Shown in pieces: positions 1-11,078 of a stretch of 64,000 nt of DNA. Each line of letters starts with the position of its first letter. The stretch's first letter is position 1. Made by a program: the position numbers and the translations under genes. A model generated the notes under the pieces. It did not search any database. It saw only the letters and a list, made by a program, of their open reading frames with translations, and was not told where the DNA came from. The stretch is from Hysterangium stoloniferum (Eukaryota > Basidiomycota > Agaricomycetes > Hysterangiales > Hysterangiaceae), in assembly GCA_015178975.1 (NCBI GenBank), contig WHVD01000027.1:1-64000 (forward strand). The letters run 5' to 3'.

Positions 1-159
1 GTTTACCGAGAGGTTTACTCGACAGGACTAGTTTCTGCCTGCCCGAAATTTAAGGACACCCGACGGTAACTTGCGAGGGCGCAGCACATAAGCTGAAGCC
101 AAGTCCTTCCGTTCGGTCCCCGTCGGTCTGCCGACATCCGTCAGTTTCTGCTCTTAACA
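1..159 (+). repeat. 3' end of left LTR, family A
   Basis: This stretch matches the last 159 bases of the LTR at 4662-5514 and ends in the same TTAACA. It is the tail of the 5' LTR of a Ty3/gypsy element whose left edge lies outside the window. It carries the conserved U5 block (GAGGGCGCAGCACATAAGCT) about 55 bases before its end. Confidence 0.9.
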
Positions 160-1109
160 GTATATTCTGATTTCTACTCGCAAACCCATCCTTATATCTA
201 TTCATTTGTTCATCACTCCACATCGGCATCGCATTACTTTATTTTACAGAACCCTTTTGTGTTTTCAGACATCATTCTGATTTCCAGATGCAAAGATAAG
301 TTAATGGCCAAAGCTGATCCTGTTTTACTCAGATTCCACTCATTTTGCCCTGCTTCGATCCTTGTTTTCGTCCTGCCCCTGGTTTGCTCGGCTCCCGATT
401 ATCTCCGGATATTCCGAAAGGACTAATTTACCACTAGTCACCATACTATCGGAATCCGTCAGCCTCCGGAAATATGCTTTGCCTGTCATTTACCTTGATG
501 GTATATTATGGATTCAAGTTCGCAATGTGTTGACCACCTAGTGCTTGGTTTTCTTTACAGATATACCTTCCTAAACCATTGCTCATAACTCCAAATCGAC
601 ATCGCCTTGCTTACCCTTGTTCTTTGCCTCGCTTTCGGACCTTTTTCGGGTCCCGACCCTTTTCCGAACTTTTGTTTGGACCCTTTTCCGACCTACCCTT
701 TGGTCCATGCTGTCCCATGCATGTTCCTTGCCTTGTCACTACCTTCCGACCCATTCTCCGACTATTCTCCGACTATTTCGGATTCCTCTCAACCTCTGCA
801 TTGATTCCTACAATGACTCTCCAGACTTTCCGGTTTTTTCGGCAGGTTGGACTCCGAGTCAGGAAGATTTTATGCAGTACCCATCTCTCATCGGCTTTTG
901 CAACCTGGATACATTCCAAACTGCAATACGCTTTCCGGTTCCCTTCTGGGACATTTTCTGGCTCTTTTCAGTTTCTCTGAGGAGCATTTATTTTGTTTCC
1001 CTTTGTGGAACAAATCTGGACGTCACCCCTTTGACTAGCAGTATGAGTTGCTTGATTATTTCTAGGATACCACTGTCTCACCCACTATAATCCCGTTGAT
1101 TTCCGGGTA

Positions 1110-2330
1110 TTGAGCAGTAAATTTTCCGAAACTTCCGATGCCTCTCATTTGACTGTATTGGTCTGCTCTGAATATTTTCAGACATCTCTGGCCTTCGGGC
1201 AACCCTTTGCCTTTCTGGGCTTTTCTGGCCTTTTGGTACCTCTGGTCCCTTTTGGCATGTTCTACTCTTTCAGTCAACTTTGGATTCTTCGGATTCCTTG
1301 GATTTCCGGACTTTCCGGAATCTTTGGACCCTTTGGATTTCAATTACCTGTTGAGTATAATGCTCGTGAAGATCAGTTTAATCTGGCTTTTCAGGCATCT
1401 CTGGCCTTTGGGCACCCATGGCCCTTCTGGGCCTAGCCTTTTCGGCATCTCTGGTCTTTTGGCTTACCACTCTCTCACTTAAACTCGGATTCCATGGTTA
1501 TTTCTGAACTTTCCGGAACCCTCGGAACTTTTGGATTCTTCGGACTTCCAGACTTTCCGGAATTTCCAGACCCTTTGGATCCTACTTATTCGTTGAGTGA
1601 TTGTTTGCCAAGATCAGTTAATCCAGCCTTTCAGGCACTTTTGGCCTTCGGGCAACCCTCAGCCCTTTTCTCGGGCACCCCTGGCCTCTTTTGGCACTCT
1701 TGGCCTTCGGGCAACTCTCGGCCCTTTTGGGCACCTCAAGCCTTTTGGCATATTTGGCCTTTTAGGCATTTATGGCTGTTTTCGGCATGTTCAACACTTT
1801 CACTTAACTTTGGATTCCTCAGATTTCCGGACTTTCCGGAATCCTTGGACCTTTCCGTTCCCAATTATCTGTTGAGTGTTTGCTTGCCAAAAATCAGTTT
1901 AATCCAGCCTTTTCAGGCAAACTTTGGCCTTCGGGCAATCCTAGCCTTTTGGATCCCTGGCCTCTCTTCCGGCCTTTTCAGCCCTTTTGTCCGACTTCAA
2001 ATTCTGTGAATTTTCCGACCTTTCTGGAAACTTCGGACTTTCCAAAACCTTTGGATTTTCGGAATTTCTTGGACTTCCGAAATCCTCAAATTTTCAGGAC
2101 CCTCGGACTTTCCAAAAACCTTGGACTCTCCAAATTTTAACTCTTTATTGAGTTTTCCCTTCTTGCCATGATTGTTTTTATCTTGGTTTTTTTAGCATAT
2201 ATGGCCTTTTGCGCCATTCCAACCCTTTTAGCATACTTGGTCTTTTGGCACCAATGTTTCGACTCAATTTCAGATTTCCGGATTTTCCGACCTCTTCGAA
2301 CTTTTGGAAACTTCGGATTCCGAAAATGCT
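1110..2330. repeat. Degenerate tandem repeat where gag/RT should be
   Basis: Units of about 240-280 bp recur. The anchor TTGAGT, usually followed by TTGCCA and ATCAGTTTAATC, appears at 1351, 1594, 1872 and 2148 (spacings 243, 278, 276). Between anchors are many copies of a short motif of the type TTTCCGGACTTTCCGGAATC. No retroviral domain can be read in any frame; short open frames here are low-complexity translations of the repeat. Similar TTTTCGGACTTTCAGACC-type words occur at 4330-4600, so the array may be an expansion of sequence from the 3' part of the same element. Confidence 0.7.
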
Positions 2331-2363
2331 GTCACCCGGCCCTTCTCCAAATACCTTTCTGCC

Positions 2364-3653
2364 TTCAATATGGTCATTCTGCTTCCGTCCTGGCCGCCTT
2401 GGTGGAAAACCTGACGCTATGACTAGACGATGGGACGTCTATCCTAAAGAGGGGAGTAGCGACTACACCACAGTTAATCTGGATAATTTCAAGCCTATGT
2501 TTTCATCCGAACAACTGTCCGAGTTAATCCGAGCTACTTACCTTATACATCCAGTCATGTGCAGTGTTATCCTTATGGACACCGAAAAATTACATCAAGA
2601 CATACTATCGGCAATTCCATTAGACCCAGTCACCAAAGCACACCTCAATAACCCGTCCGACCCCGATCATTCCCGATGGTCACTCGACCCGCAAGGTTTC
2701 ATTAAACTTGACAATTGCATATATGTTCCGGACTCCGACACTCTCCGACTTCGAGTTTTACAGCATAAACATGACCACCAGATCTCGGGACATTTTCAGT
2801 ATCAATTTACCATTGGACTTATCCAAAGAGAAAATACATGGCCCGGTCTCCGAGATTTTGTCAAGCATTATTGTAAATCATGCACCAACTGTGCACGTTC
2901 CAAATCAAGACGTCACACACCACATGGCCTACTCAACAACTCCCAATACCGGAAAAACCCTGGAATTCAATATCAATGGATTTCATCGAACACCTACCGG
3001 CATCCAACGGCCATACCGCAATTCTCGTTGTTGTGGATCGGCTTACCAAGCAAAGTATTTTCATTCCAACTTATGATACAGTAACATCCATACAGTTGGC
3101 CGAATTGTTCATCACTTATGTATTCTCCAAGCATGGCATTTCCGTTGCATGTCACTTCCGATTGCGGATCCGAGTTCATCTCTCACTTTTTAGGTCACTC
3201 GGAAAAGCACTTGACATGAAACTCCATTTCACTTCCGGCTACCACCCGGAAAGCAATGGCCAAACCGAACGCACTAATCAAACATTGGAACAGTACATCC
3301 GAGTCTATTGCAACTATCAACAAGACAATTGGAAATCACTTCTACCGCTTGCCGAATTCGCATATAACAACATCCCAAATGCTACTACCGGCATTTCGCC
3401 TTTCTTCGCAAATAAAGGCTACAACCCAAACATCGCTATCCATCCGGAATGCGATCTCACTTCAACCTGTGCTCAGGACTTTGTCACAAACCTCAACGAG
3501 CTACACCAAGAACTTCGAAAGAACATCACATCGGCCCATGAACATTACCAACACTCCACAGATAAAAATCGGCTGCCGCCCCCTGAACTCAAGATCGGTG
3601 ACCGAGTATTTGTCAAAACCGAGTTCTTCCAAAAGCCGAGTTCTTCCGAATGA
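2364..3653 (+). pseudogene. Pol remnant: RNase H end, integrase zinc finger and core
   Basis: Reading resumes near 2364 with the RNase H/linker sequence RPGRLGGKPDAMTRRWD. An integrase HHCC zinc-binding module follows at about 2750-2910 (HKHDHQISGH, then CKSCTNC). The integrase core begins at about 2970 (MDFIEHLP with the first Asp) and contains ESNGQTERTNQTLEQYI near 3248-3300. The frame shifts between the zinc finger and the core (around 2930) and again near 3150, where the expected TSD-CGSEF block with the second catalytic Asp is out of frame. This is a dead Ty3/gypsy polymerase fragment. Confidence 0.85.
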
Positions 3654-3689
3654 CTAGGCCATCCAAAAAGCTCGCCAATAAGTACTTAA

Positions 3690-4010
3690 GACCTTTTTGA
3701 AATTATAGCACAAGCAGGCACGCTCTCTTGAACGTTTCAGCTCCCCGAGAATATGCGTGCAGTACACCTAGTACAACCTTCGCCTCGACCCATGGTTAAT
3801 TGATGGGGAACCCGAATTCGAGATATCGGAAATCCTAGATTCAAAGATGGATAATCACCGACGTACCTGCAAACTACTCTATTTGGTCAAGTGGACAGGT
3901 TACAAAGGTACCGATGAATAAGTATCCTGGATTCTTGCCACAGAACTCGGAAACACATCGGACATCATCAAAGACTTCCATCAAGCATATCCGAACATAT
4001 CCGGACCCCT
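3690..4010 (+). pseudogene. Chromodomain of the LTR-A element
   Basis: The integrase C-terminal GPY/F-like part leads into a chromodomain. Recognisable pieces are EFEISEILDSKMDNHRR, LLYLVKWTGYKGTDE and SWILATELGN, with the aromatic-cage residues of the KW-GY type. A TAA at about 3918 replaces a Glu codon of the expected DEE-SW block, so the domain is truncated. Chromodomains in these elements are thought to direct integration to heterochromatin. Confidence 0.8.
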
Positions 4011-4621
4011 ATCATCTACAGCATCCTGACATTTTCCGACACCCATATTTGTGTATCCTGTTCTCTTTTCCTTCACTTCCTCCTCGGCCCTCTCAGTGGC
4101 TGCCAGCAACTCGGCATTCCCTGTTTGCCCCCAGTTAACACTCCAGCCCCTCATAGGCAATTTCCAGTCCATTCGGACACCTTCCAGCCTTTCCGGCACC
4201 TTTCTGTCCTACTGGTTAGCATTTATTCTCGCACTGCCTTGCACCCTCTGCATTTTGGCATCTTCGGACTTTCGTCACCCCTGTCCCCCTTGCCCTGTTT
4301 GTCTGCTCCCACATTGTCAGTGTGCTCGGATCCCTCAGAACTTCCGGACTCTGTCCCAGACCTTTTCGGACTTTCAGACCTTATTGGATTTTCGGAATTT
4401 TTAGGTTTCCAGACCTTTTCGAGGTTTGAACTTACATTCAAGTATCCAAATATGACCATGGTCTCGTCCTGACCTTCATCTTGATCTTGACTTTCCGAAT
4501 CCTCTCCGAATCCTTTCTGAATCCTTTCTGAACTTTTCCGAACCTTTTCCGAACCCTTTCCAGCACCTTGCCAAATCCCATCCCCTTCCGACCTTCCTGC
4601 CTTCACCTTATTCTTCAGCAC
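3981..4621 (-). pseudogene. Antisense open frame behind the chromodomain
   Basis: On the strand opposite to pol, a 132-codon frame (4621-4223) is followed by a 72-codon frame (4199-3981). The first is rich in Lys, Glu, Ser and Pro and ends with a small Cys motif (MPKCRGCKAV). The second contains a heptad-like helix (LLAATERAEEEVKEKRTG). No known domain is recognised. The location (after pol, antisense) and the charged helix plus Cys motif resemble the antisense gene of the LTR-I chromovirus at 31890-32994. Chance translation of the low-complexity region remains possible for the 5' half. Confidence 0.4.
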
Positions 4622-4647
4622 TTTTCGGCCTCCTTGGGATTTCGGCC

Positions 4648-4660
4648 AAATGGGGGGATA
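4648..4660 (+). promoter_or_regulatory. Polypurine tract
   Basis: AAATGGGGGGATA lies directly before the TGTTAC start of the right LTR. Such a tract primes plus-strand DNA synthesis in LTR retrotransposons. Confidence 0.7.
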
Positions 4661-4661
4661 C

Positions 4662-5514
4662 TGTTACAACCGTGTCGTAACCCATGTCGCAACCCGATGG
4701 TCTCCGAGAATACTACAGTCTATCAATGTTCGAAGTTATGGATCAAGTCATCATTTCGGCAACCTTCGGAACACCGACACTGACGTATACCTTCACGGCG
4801 ATCAAACCTCGTTTACGCCCCTGTCAAATATACTCTACCATCTGGTTATGCTTTGATACGTCCCCTTTCATTATGATGATCTGTTTTACTCTATGTTTCA
4901 CATATGCCCATATATACCTGTAGCCCGTGGACTATTCCCTTTTCTCGTAATTCCGCTCTTGGCTAAATCTCGGCTTCCGAACTTATTGTAACTTTCTGGT
5001 TCCTAGGCAAGCTTATTTGTCAATGCCGTTTTCCGCTCTTCCCTTAGTTAGTAGTTTCTAGACGCCGATAACTCGTATATAAGACCCATTGTAATGTAAC
5101 TACTAGACAATCAGAATATCGACTTAGATCGACTTAGATCGACTTAGATCGACTTAGATACCCCTCTAATTTCCGACTCCATTATCTATTCACGACCACC
5201 ACATTCCGACTCCCTCCGATTTACGATTCAACCTACATTTACGACCACAACCTCTAATCTCCGACACTCTCAGTCTCCGACTGTCTCAGTCTCCGACTCT
5301 CAGTCTCCGACTCTCCAACCCCACCCTTGACTTATCCTTCGGTTTCCGATCGGTAGTTTACCGAGAGGTTTACTCGACAGGACTAGTTTCTGCCTGCCCG
5401 AAATTTAAGGACACCCGACGGTAACTTGCGAGGGCGCAGCACATAAGCTGAAGCCAAGTCCTTCCGTTCGGTCCCCGTCGGTCTGCCGACATCCGTCAGT
5501 TTCTGCTCTTAACA
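4662..5514 (+). repeat. Right LTR, family A (853 bp)
   Basis: The LTR starts TGTTACAACC and ends CTCTTAACA, a TG...CA repeat with short inverted ends. A TATA-like TATATAAGACCC lies near 5076. Downstream are CGACTTAGAT repeats (5121-5160) and a CTCAGTCTCCGA minisatellite (about 5265-5320). The U5 block GAGGGCGCAGCACATAAGCT lies near 5430. Solo copies of this LTR occur at 8391-9162 and 10095-11065. Confidence 0.92.
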
Positions 5515-5635
5515 GCCTCGTGCTTTATCAACAGGATGAATTAATACTTTGTCAAATGAGGCATCTTTATTCGATATTGTTGAATATTCTTCGATTGTTT
5601 ATTCGACTTTATTGAGTAAAATTCGATTCATGACA
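5515..5635 (-). repeat. LTR-F terminal fragment
   Basis: These 121 bases are the reverse complement of 35542-35662, the end of the solo LTR-F, with a few substitutions. The fragment runs from the LTR-A boundary to its own terminal TGACA, where the truncated Tc1-A copy begins without a spacer. Confidence 0.8.
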
Positions 5636-6650
5636 AAATCCATCTCTGCTGAAAAACATTCTTCTATTGTTTCTCTCCTCAATGAGGGGTATTCCCATCA
5701 TCAAATTCAAGCTAGGACTGGCCTGGGGAAGGGTACTATTGGCAGGATCAGTAGGGAGGTAGAGGGGGATAAGGAAAATCATCCTGGTGGCTATCCTTCC
5801 AAGCTTTTCCCTTATGATAAACAGTCAATTATCTGTCAAATCAGCTCTGGGAAGCTTGACAATGCTGTCCAAGCCACCTAATTCATAAATTCCATCATAT
5901 CTACCTCTGTCACTCCTCAGACTGTTAGGAATGTGTTGAAGGAAGCTGGCTTTAGGTCAGAACAAAGAAGAAAGTCCATATGCTCAAGGGGTCTCATCAT
6001 CAGCAATGTCTAAAGTTTGCCCAATACCATGAAAATTGAACTATGGAGGACTGGAAGAGGGTGTTGTGGACTGATAAGACAAAAATCAATAGGATTGGGT
6101 CAGATGGGAAGGTAAATGTTTGGAAGCAACAAGGGGATCCAGTATCATACAGGACCACCACACCAACTGTCAAACATGGAGGGGGGAATAACTTGATGGT
6201 TTGGGGGTGTATGGGCTGGAATGGGGTGGGGAAGCTGATAGAGGTGCAGGGGAATATGGATGCAGTGCAGTATTGTGAGATTTTGGAGGAGGGAGTGGAG
6301 GAGAGCATTGAAAGTTTGGAGATGGCTGAGGATAAATGGTACTTCCAACAGGACAATGATTCAAAACATACCTCAAAAAAGGCAGACCAGTGGTTTTCTG
6401 ACAATAACATCATTTCCATGAAGTGGCTGCCCAATCCCCTGATCTAAATCCCATTGAACACTTCTGGAAACACCTCAAGGCCAAACTCCAACAATTTGAT
6501 ATACCACCCAAAGGAGTACATGAATTATGGGACAGGGTGGCAAAGGAGTGGACTGAAATACCATTAGAGACATGCCAGAAGCTAATAAAAAGCATGCTTA
6601 GGAGGATACAGGCAGTTTTAAAGGCAAAAGTGGGTCATACAAAGTATTAG
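5630..6650 (+). pseudogene. Tc1-A transposase, copy 1
   Basis: The frame opens in LTR-F sequence (ATGACAAAATCC) and continues as a helix-turn-helix Tc1 transposase (SISAEKHSSIVSLLNEGYS). It has a TAA at about 5879, a frameshift near 5955-5965, a TGA near 6039 (a Trp in copy 3) and another frameshift near 6420. The first catalytic Asp is kept (LWTDKTKIN), as are QQDND and SPDLNPIEHFW for the other two acidic residues. The C-terminus ends in GHTKY as in related copies. It is inactive because of the stops. Confidence 0.88.
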
Positions 6651-6878
6651 ATTGTAAAATAATAGAGGGTCAAAAAACTGCCCCAATGAGTGATTATTTT
6701 GTTTGATTTATTGAGCAATAAGTTTTGATTGGAATCACATGATTTCTTAAGTTGGTAGATAGCCAACATGTTCTTGTATATCATGTGAATTCTTCAGAAT
6801 TTTTGCTGATGTCATTCCTTCACACAATATCAATATTTCTAAAATGCACAAACATTGGGGCAGTTTTTTGACCCACTA
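5636..6878 (+). mobile_element. Tc1-A copy 1, 5'-truncated
   Basis: This Tc1/mariner element lacks its left terminal repeat and the first codon of its transposase. The right end (6663-6878) is present, with GGGTCAAAAAACTGCCCC at the inner edge and its inverse at the outer edge. The final base of the terminal repeat is mutated (CCCACTA instead of CCCACTG) and is followed by TA. Confidence 0.85.
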
Positions 6879-6880
6879 TA

Positions 6881-8374
6881 TGTACTTCTGCACTGCCACA
6901 ATGGTCTCATTTTGCTTTTGCTCCATGGTACACCAAACTGGGCAGATAAGGTGATAAAGTCCTCATCTGTTTAAATCTGCCCTGGAAGGCAAATGGCTAG
7001 AAAGTCATCCACCCATTTGAGTAGCCATCCAAAGGCCACCCTCCAATATAATACTATCAGCATATCTGTGATGCTGTCAAAAACTCTGGCACTGGAGGCC
7101 AAACCAAATGCTACTGCTCAGTTAATGTATACCAGACCATCCCAAAAAATGCAGCAAGTGTTCTGCTGGTCCAGTCTTATGGGTATGACCCTGTAAGCTG
7201 TAGAGATGTTGAATGTGGCTGCTACACAACCATCTGGTAATGATAGGATTAGTGCTGCAGCATCTGTAAAGGTGCCCACTCTGTGGGGAAGTTGTCTGGG
7301 TTTATTATACTGTTTATGGAAGGGTATTCTGTGTCTCCCCAGGGAAAGAAAGGTCCTGGATTAGGTGGTAAGTGTTGGAATTCAGTTTGGAGATGAGACC
7401 CAATGGTGATGTCTGGAATGGGCCTATGATCCATTCCAGCTCCTGTGGTGTGAAGCCTTGGGAGTAGCTTCCAGCCTCTTGTTCACTTGCTATGTACTTG
7501 TTTATAAAGTCCATGCCTAACAAAGATGATCTGTGATTTTTGAAAAATGATAGTGCATGATAAGCAGTCCTTCACTCCAATATCAAAGCCATTCATTAAA
7601 CCTGAAATAATGTTTTCCCAATCTTCAAGTATACCATATCCACTCAATGTACATGCCACTTTGATTGGATTGAGCGGCATTGTGACCTTTTGCAGGTTAG
7701 AGCAGGCTGCTGCTCTATAGTCATTCCTGAAGCAGATACTGCAAGTGTGTGCATTGGTGCAGCTGTTGTCCCATCAACACTGATTGCATTGCCCACTTGA
7801 AATAGAATTGTTTTCCATCAGGGGCTGCCAAGGCATGTTTATTTCTGGCATTGTAGGTGATTGGGGTGGCATTCTTCCCTGCTGATGTGAGTTTTGCAGT
7901 GTAGTCAGCTGGAAAGTGCCCTTGTGCTCCATACTGAAAGCAGTGCATTTTTTCCCTATCTGTGTAGGATTTTTTTTGAGGTGATGTAAGGTGTGGTGGT
8001 CCTGCTGACCAAGGGCATTTAGATGGTGAGGATGAGGTGCTAGTGGATCTTGAAGCCTGCAGTGTGGCACATGTTGAGATGATTGTCAGGGCATTGGTGT
8101 CTAGCTCAAGTCATGCACCAGGTTGCAAGTAGCTGCCTCATGCTGTTGCACATTGTACTCCATGGCTACCTCCTAGCTATGAGATTTTGCAATGGTCATC
8201 ACAATTGAATGATGAGCTGATAGCACATCAGCTCTAGTGTCACTGCTATATACAGTACAATTGACTGCTGCTGCTCCTGCTGATAGCCAGTCAATAATGT
8301 TAATGCCTCTCTCATTATCACAATCCAGACCTTTGGCCATGAATTCTTCCATGCCTCTCTCTGCCTTCCACCAC
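6881..8374 (-). pseudogene. Degraded Ngaro gag/RT relic
   Basis: Read on the minus strand, this matches about 59.1-60.65 kb of the better Ngaro copy on the plus strand. The parts are the gag segment with the CCCH-like stretch (8374 down to about 7690), then RT N-terminal sequence (YSQGFTPQELEWIIGPFQTS, near 7430) and further RT codons down to 6881. Numerous stops and indels are present, and the differences are dominated by C to T and G to A. The left edge is cut by the Tc1-A end, and the right edge by a short piece resembling LTR-G. Confidence 0.8.
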
Positions 8375-8390
8375 TGTAAGGGAGTGAGAC

Positions 8391-9162
8391 TGTTAAGAAC
8401 AGAAAACTGACTGATGTTGGTAGACCGATGGAGACCAAATGGAAGGACTTGGCTTCAGCTTATATGCTGCACCCTCGCAAGTTACTGTCAGGTGTCCTTA
8501 AATTTCGGGTAGGTGGAAAACTAGTCCTGTCAAATAATCTTCTCAGTAAGTCACCGATCGGAAGCCAAAGGATAAGTTGAGGGTTGGGTTGAAGGGTTGG
8601 AGACTGAGAGTGAGCAAATGCAAGCAGAGGTGAAGAGTGGGATATTTAGAGTGAGGCTATGAGAGATGTATATAAGTATTCTGAGTCAATATTCTGATTG
8701 CTTTGTAGCTACATTACAGTTGGACTTAAATACTAGTTATTGGCATCTCAAAAATACTAACTAAGGTAAGAGTGGGAATATCCAATTAGAGACAAATAAA
8801 CTTGACTAGGAACGGGAAGGTTACAATAAGATCGGAAGCTGTGATTAACTGAGAGCAGAATCATGAGAAAAGGGAATAGTCCAAGAGCTACAATATATAT
8901 GGGCATATGTGAAACATAGAGTAGAACAGATCATCATAAATAAAAAGGGGATGTATCAAAGCATAACCAGATGGTACGAGTATAACTTGACAGGGGCATA
9001 AATGGGGATTGATTGCTGTGAAGGTATATGTACATTGTACATCAGTGTCAGTATACCAACAGTTGCCGATATGATGACTTGGCCAATAACTTGAAATGTA
9101 GGCAGACAATAGTATCTTTGGGGACCATCGGGTTGCAACAGGGTTGTGACACCATCATAACA
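8391..9162 (-). repeat. Solo LTR, family A, target duplication GAGAC
   Basis: This is a reverse-oriented LTR-A (starts TGTTAAGAAC, ends ATCATAACA) with many CG to TG/CA substitutions. The 5 bases before it (8386-8390) and after it (9163-9167) are both GAGAC. An exact duplication with only one LTR shows a complete insertion followed by LTR-LTR recombination. The target sequence TGTAAGGGAGTGAGACTCCC matches one end of the LTR-G repeat at 41181-41418. Confidence 0.88.
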
Positions 9163-9167
9163 GAGAC

Positions 9168-9700
9168 TCCCTACACTGCAATCTTTGTTGGTTTTAGTTA
9201 TATTATGTTGTAAGTTGTTGAAGAAACTCATGATTTACTAAATACACACTTTTGTAGAATATGCTCAGCTAAGATGTACTTTACAGTAGCTTAGTCATAC
9301 ATACAAAAATTTGTCCATTTTCATTATACTGTCAACATCTAACAATCTTGTCATCAATACCTGTGATGTCACATGTCTATTATCATGCACTTGCCTAGAT
9401 TGTACCACTCTCAGTTCTTTTTTTATGTATGTATATACATACATAGACTGAGGCCAATGTCCTGACCCTATCTGGAAGTTCAGTTCCTGGTTATTTTCTG
9501 ATAGTTCTGGAATAAGTTCCTGACACAGCACTTAACACCTATCACCATTTCCATGTATACATTCCATTTGCCACCTCATACCTTTTTAGAATACTTTGTT
9601 TATATTGTATTTAGTCTCATTTGGATCTCTGTTCCTTCCCATACTTCTTTTTAACTCATCATTACTCTCACTTCTCTGATCAGCCCCTGATTATCCATCT
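9168..9700. other. Unassigned AT-rich interval
   Basis: No coding region, repeat with an identifiable partner or RNA gene is recognised. The first bases resemble LTR-G. The short open frames lack any known motif. Confidence 0.5.
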
Positions 9701-9705
9701 CATTA

Positions 9706-9944
9706 TGTTAGATTTCAAGCATTATCCAAGCTTATGTCTCACTTCCAAGTTCCCTTTGTTCATTTATCCATTGTTCCCCTTATTGCATATTTTAGCATTT
9801 CCATTGTTCCCATTGTCTTCCCTTCCTAGTATTCTATTGTTTCTTTTAGTTTATATATGTAGCTACATGTGAATATAGCTCCCTGCACAATTGCGAGGGT
9901 CTTCTACTACCTGAGTATATGATAGAGACACATGTATTTTAACA
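9706..9944 (+). repeat. Left LTR, family C
   Basis: The LTR begins TGTTAGATTTC and ends TATTTTAACA. It is about 90 percent identical by eye to 12887-13118, and a divergent solo copy lies at 14700-14892. Confidence 0.88.
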
Positions 9945-10094
9945 CAATCATGCAGCATACCCTCTATTCTTCTTCATGACATTCCAACTTGCCTGGTCTT
10001 AATGGTTGCAGCACCTTCAAGCTGTAGAGGCCCAAGAGAACTTTTATTTCAATTAAAATTTGAAGAATCAAAGAAGATATCCACTCACGCATTC

Positions 10095-11065
10095 TGTTAC
10101 GACCGTGTCGTAACCCATGTCGCAACCCGATGGTCTCCGAGAATACTACAGTCTATCAATGTTTGAAGTTATTGATCAAGTCATCATTTCGGCAACCTTC
10201 GGAATACCGACACTGACGTATACCTTCACGGCGATCAAACCTCGTTTACGCCCCTGTCAAAATATACTCTACCATCTGGTTATGCTTTGATACGTCCCCT
10301 TTCATTATGATGATCCGTTTTACTCTATGTTTCACATATGCCCATATATACCTGTAGTCCGTGGACTATTCCCTTTTCTCGTAATTCCGCTCTCGGCTAA
10401 ATCTCGGCTTCCGATCTTATCGTAACTTTCCGGTTCCTAGTCAAGCTTATTTGTCAATGCCGTTTTCCGCTCTTCCCTTAGTTAGTAGTTTCTAGACGCC
10501 GATAACCCATATATAAACCCGCTGTAATGTAACTACTAGACAATCAGAATATCGACTTAGATCGACTTATATATCCCTCTAATTTCCGACTTTATTATCT
10601 ATTCACGACCACCACATTCCGACTCCATCCGATTTACGATTCAACCTACATTTACGACTTCAACCTCTAATCTCCGACTCTCAGTCTCCGACACTCTCAG
10701 TCCCCGACACTCTCAGTCTCTGACTCTCAGTCCCCGACTGTCTCAGTCTCCGACTGTCTCAGTCTCCGACTGTCTCAGTCTCCGACTCTCAGTCTCTGAC
10801 TCTCTCGGTCTCCGACTCTCTCAGTCTCTGACTCTCTCAGCCTCCGACTCTTGGTCTCCGACCCCTCAACCCAACCCTCAACTTATCCTTCGGTTTCCGA
10901 TCGGTAGTTTACCGAGAGGTTTACTTGACAGGACTAGTTTTCGCCCGCCCGAAATTTAAGGACACCTGACGGTAACTTGCGAGGGCGCAGCACATAAGCT
11001 GAAGCCAAGTCCTTCCGTTCGGTCCCCGTCGGTCTGCCGACATCCGTCAGTTTCTGCTCTTAACA
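10095..11065 (+). repeat. Solo LTR, family A (971 bp), target duplication CATTC
   Basis: This copy is well preserved. It begins TGTTACGACC and ends CTCTTAACA, with CATTC at 10090-10094 and 11066-11070. It exceeds the 853-bp copy mainly through extra CTCAGTCTCCGACTCT units at about 10675-10860, so the LTR holds a length-variable pyrimidine minisatellite. It sits in the leader of the gag-only Copia element. Confidence 0.93.
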
Positions 11066-11078
11066 CATTCCATTCTCA

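Larger units (their letters stand above)
1..5514 (+). mobile_element. Ty3/gypsy chromovirus with LTR family A, internally rearranged
   Basis: Two matching LTR sequences (1-159 partial, 4662-5514 complete) bracket the element, and a purine tract sits just before the right LTR. From left to right the interior holds a non-coding degenerate repeat region (about 160-2360), the end of RNase H, integrase, a chromodomain, and a region with an open frame on the opposite strand. Gag, protease and reverse transcriptase are missing, so the element cannot be autonomous. The two LTR parts are almost identical over the 159 shared bases, which suggests fairly recent insertion despite the internal loss. Confidence 0.85.

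Noticed and set aside
617..2140. Phe/Pro-rich open frames in the first element
   Set aside because: Low-complexity translations of the TTTCCGGA repeats, with no retroviral motif.
8375..9290. A complete second copy of unit G around the solo LTR-A
   Set aside because: Only about 30 bases match unit G; the other end and a target duplication could not be found.
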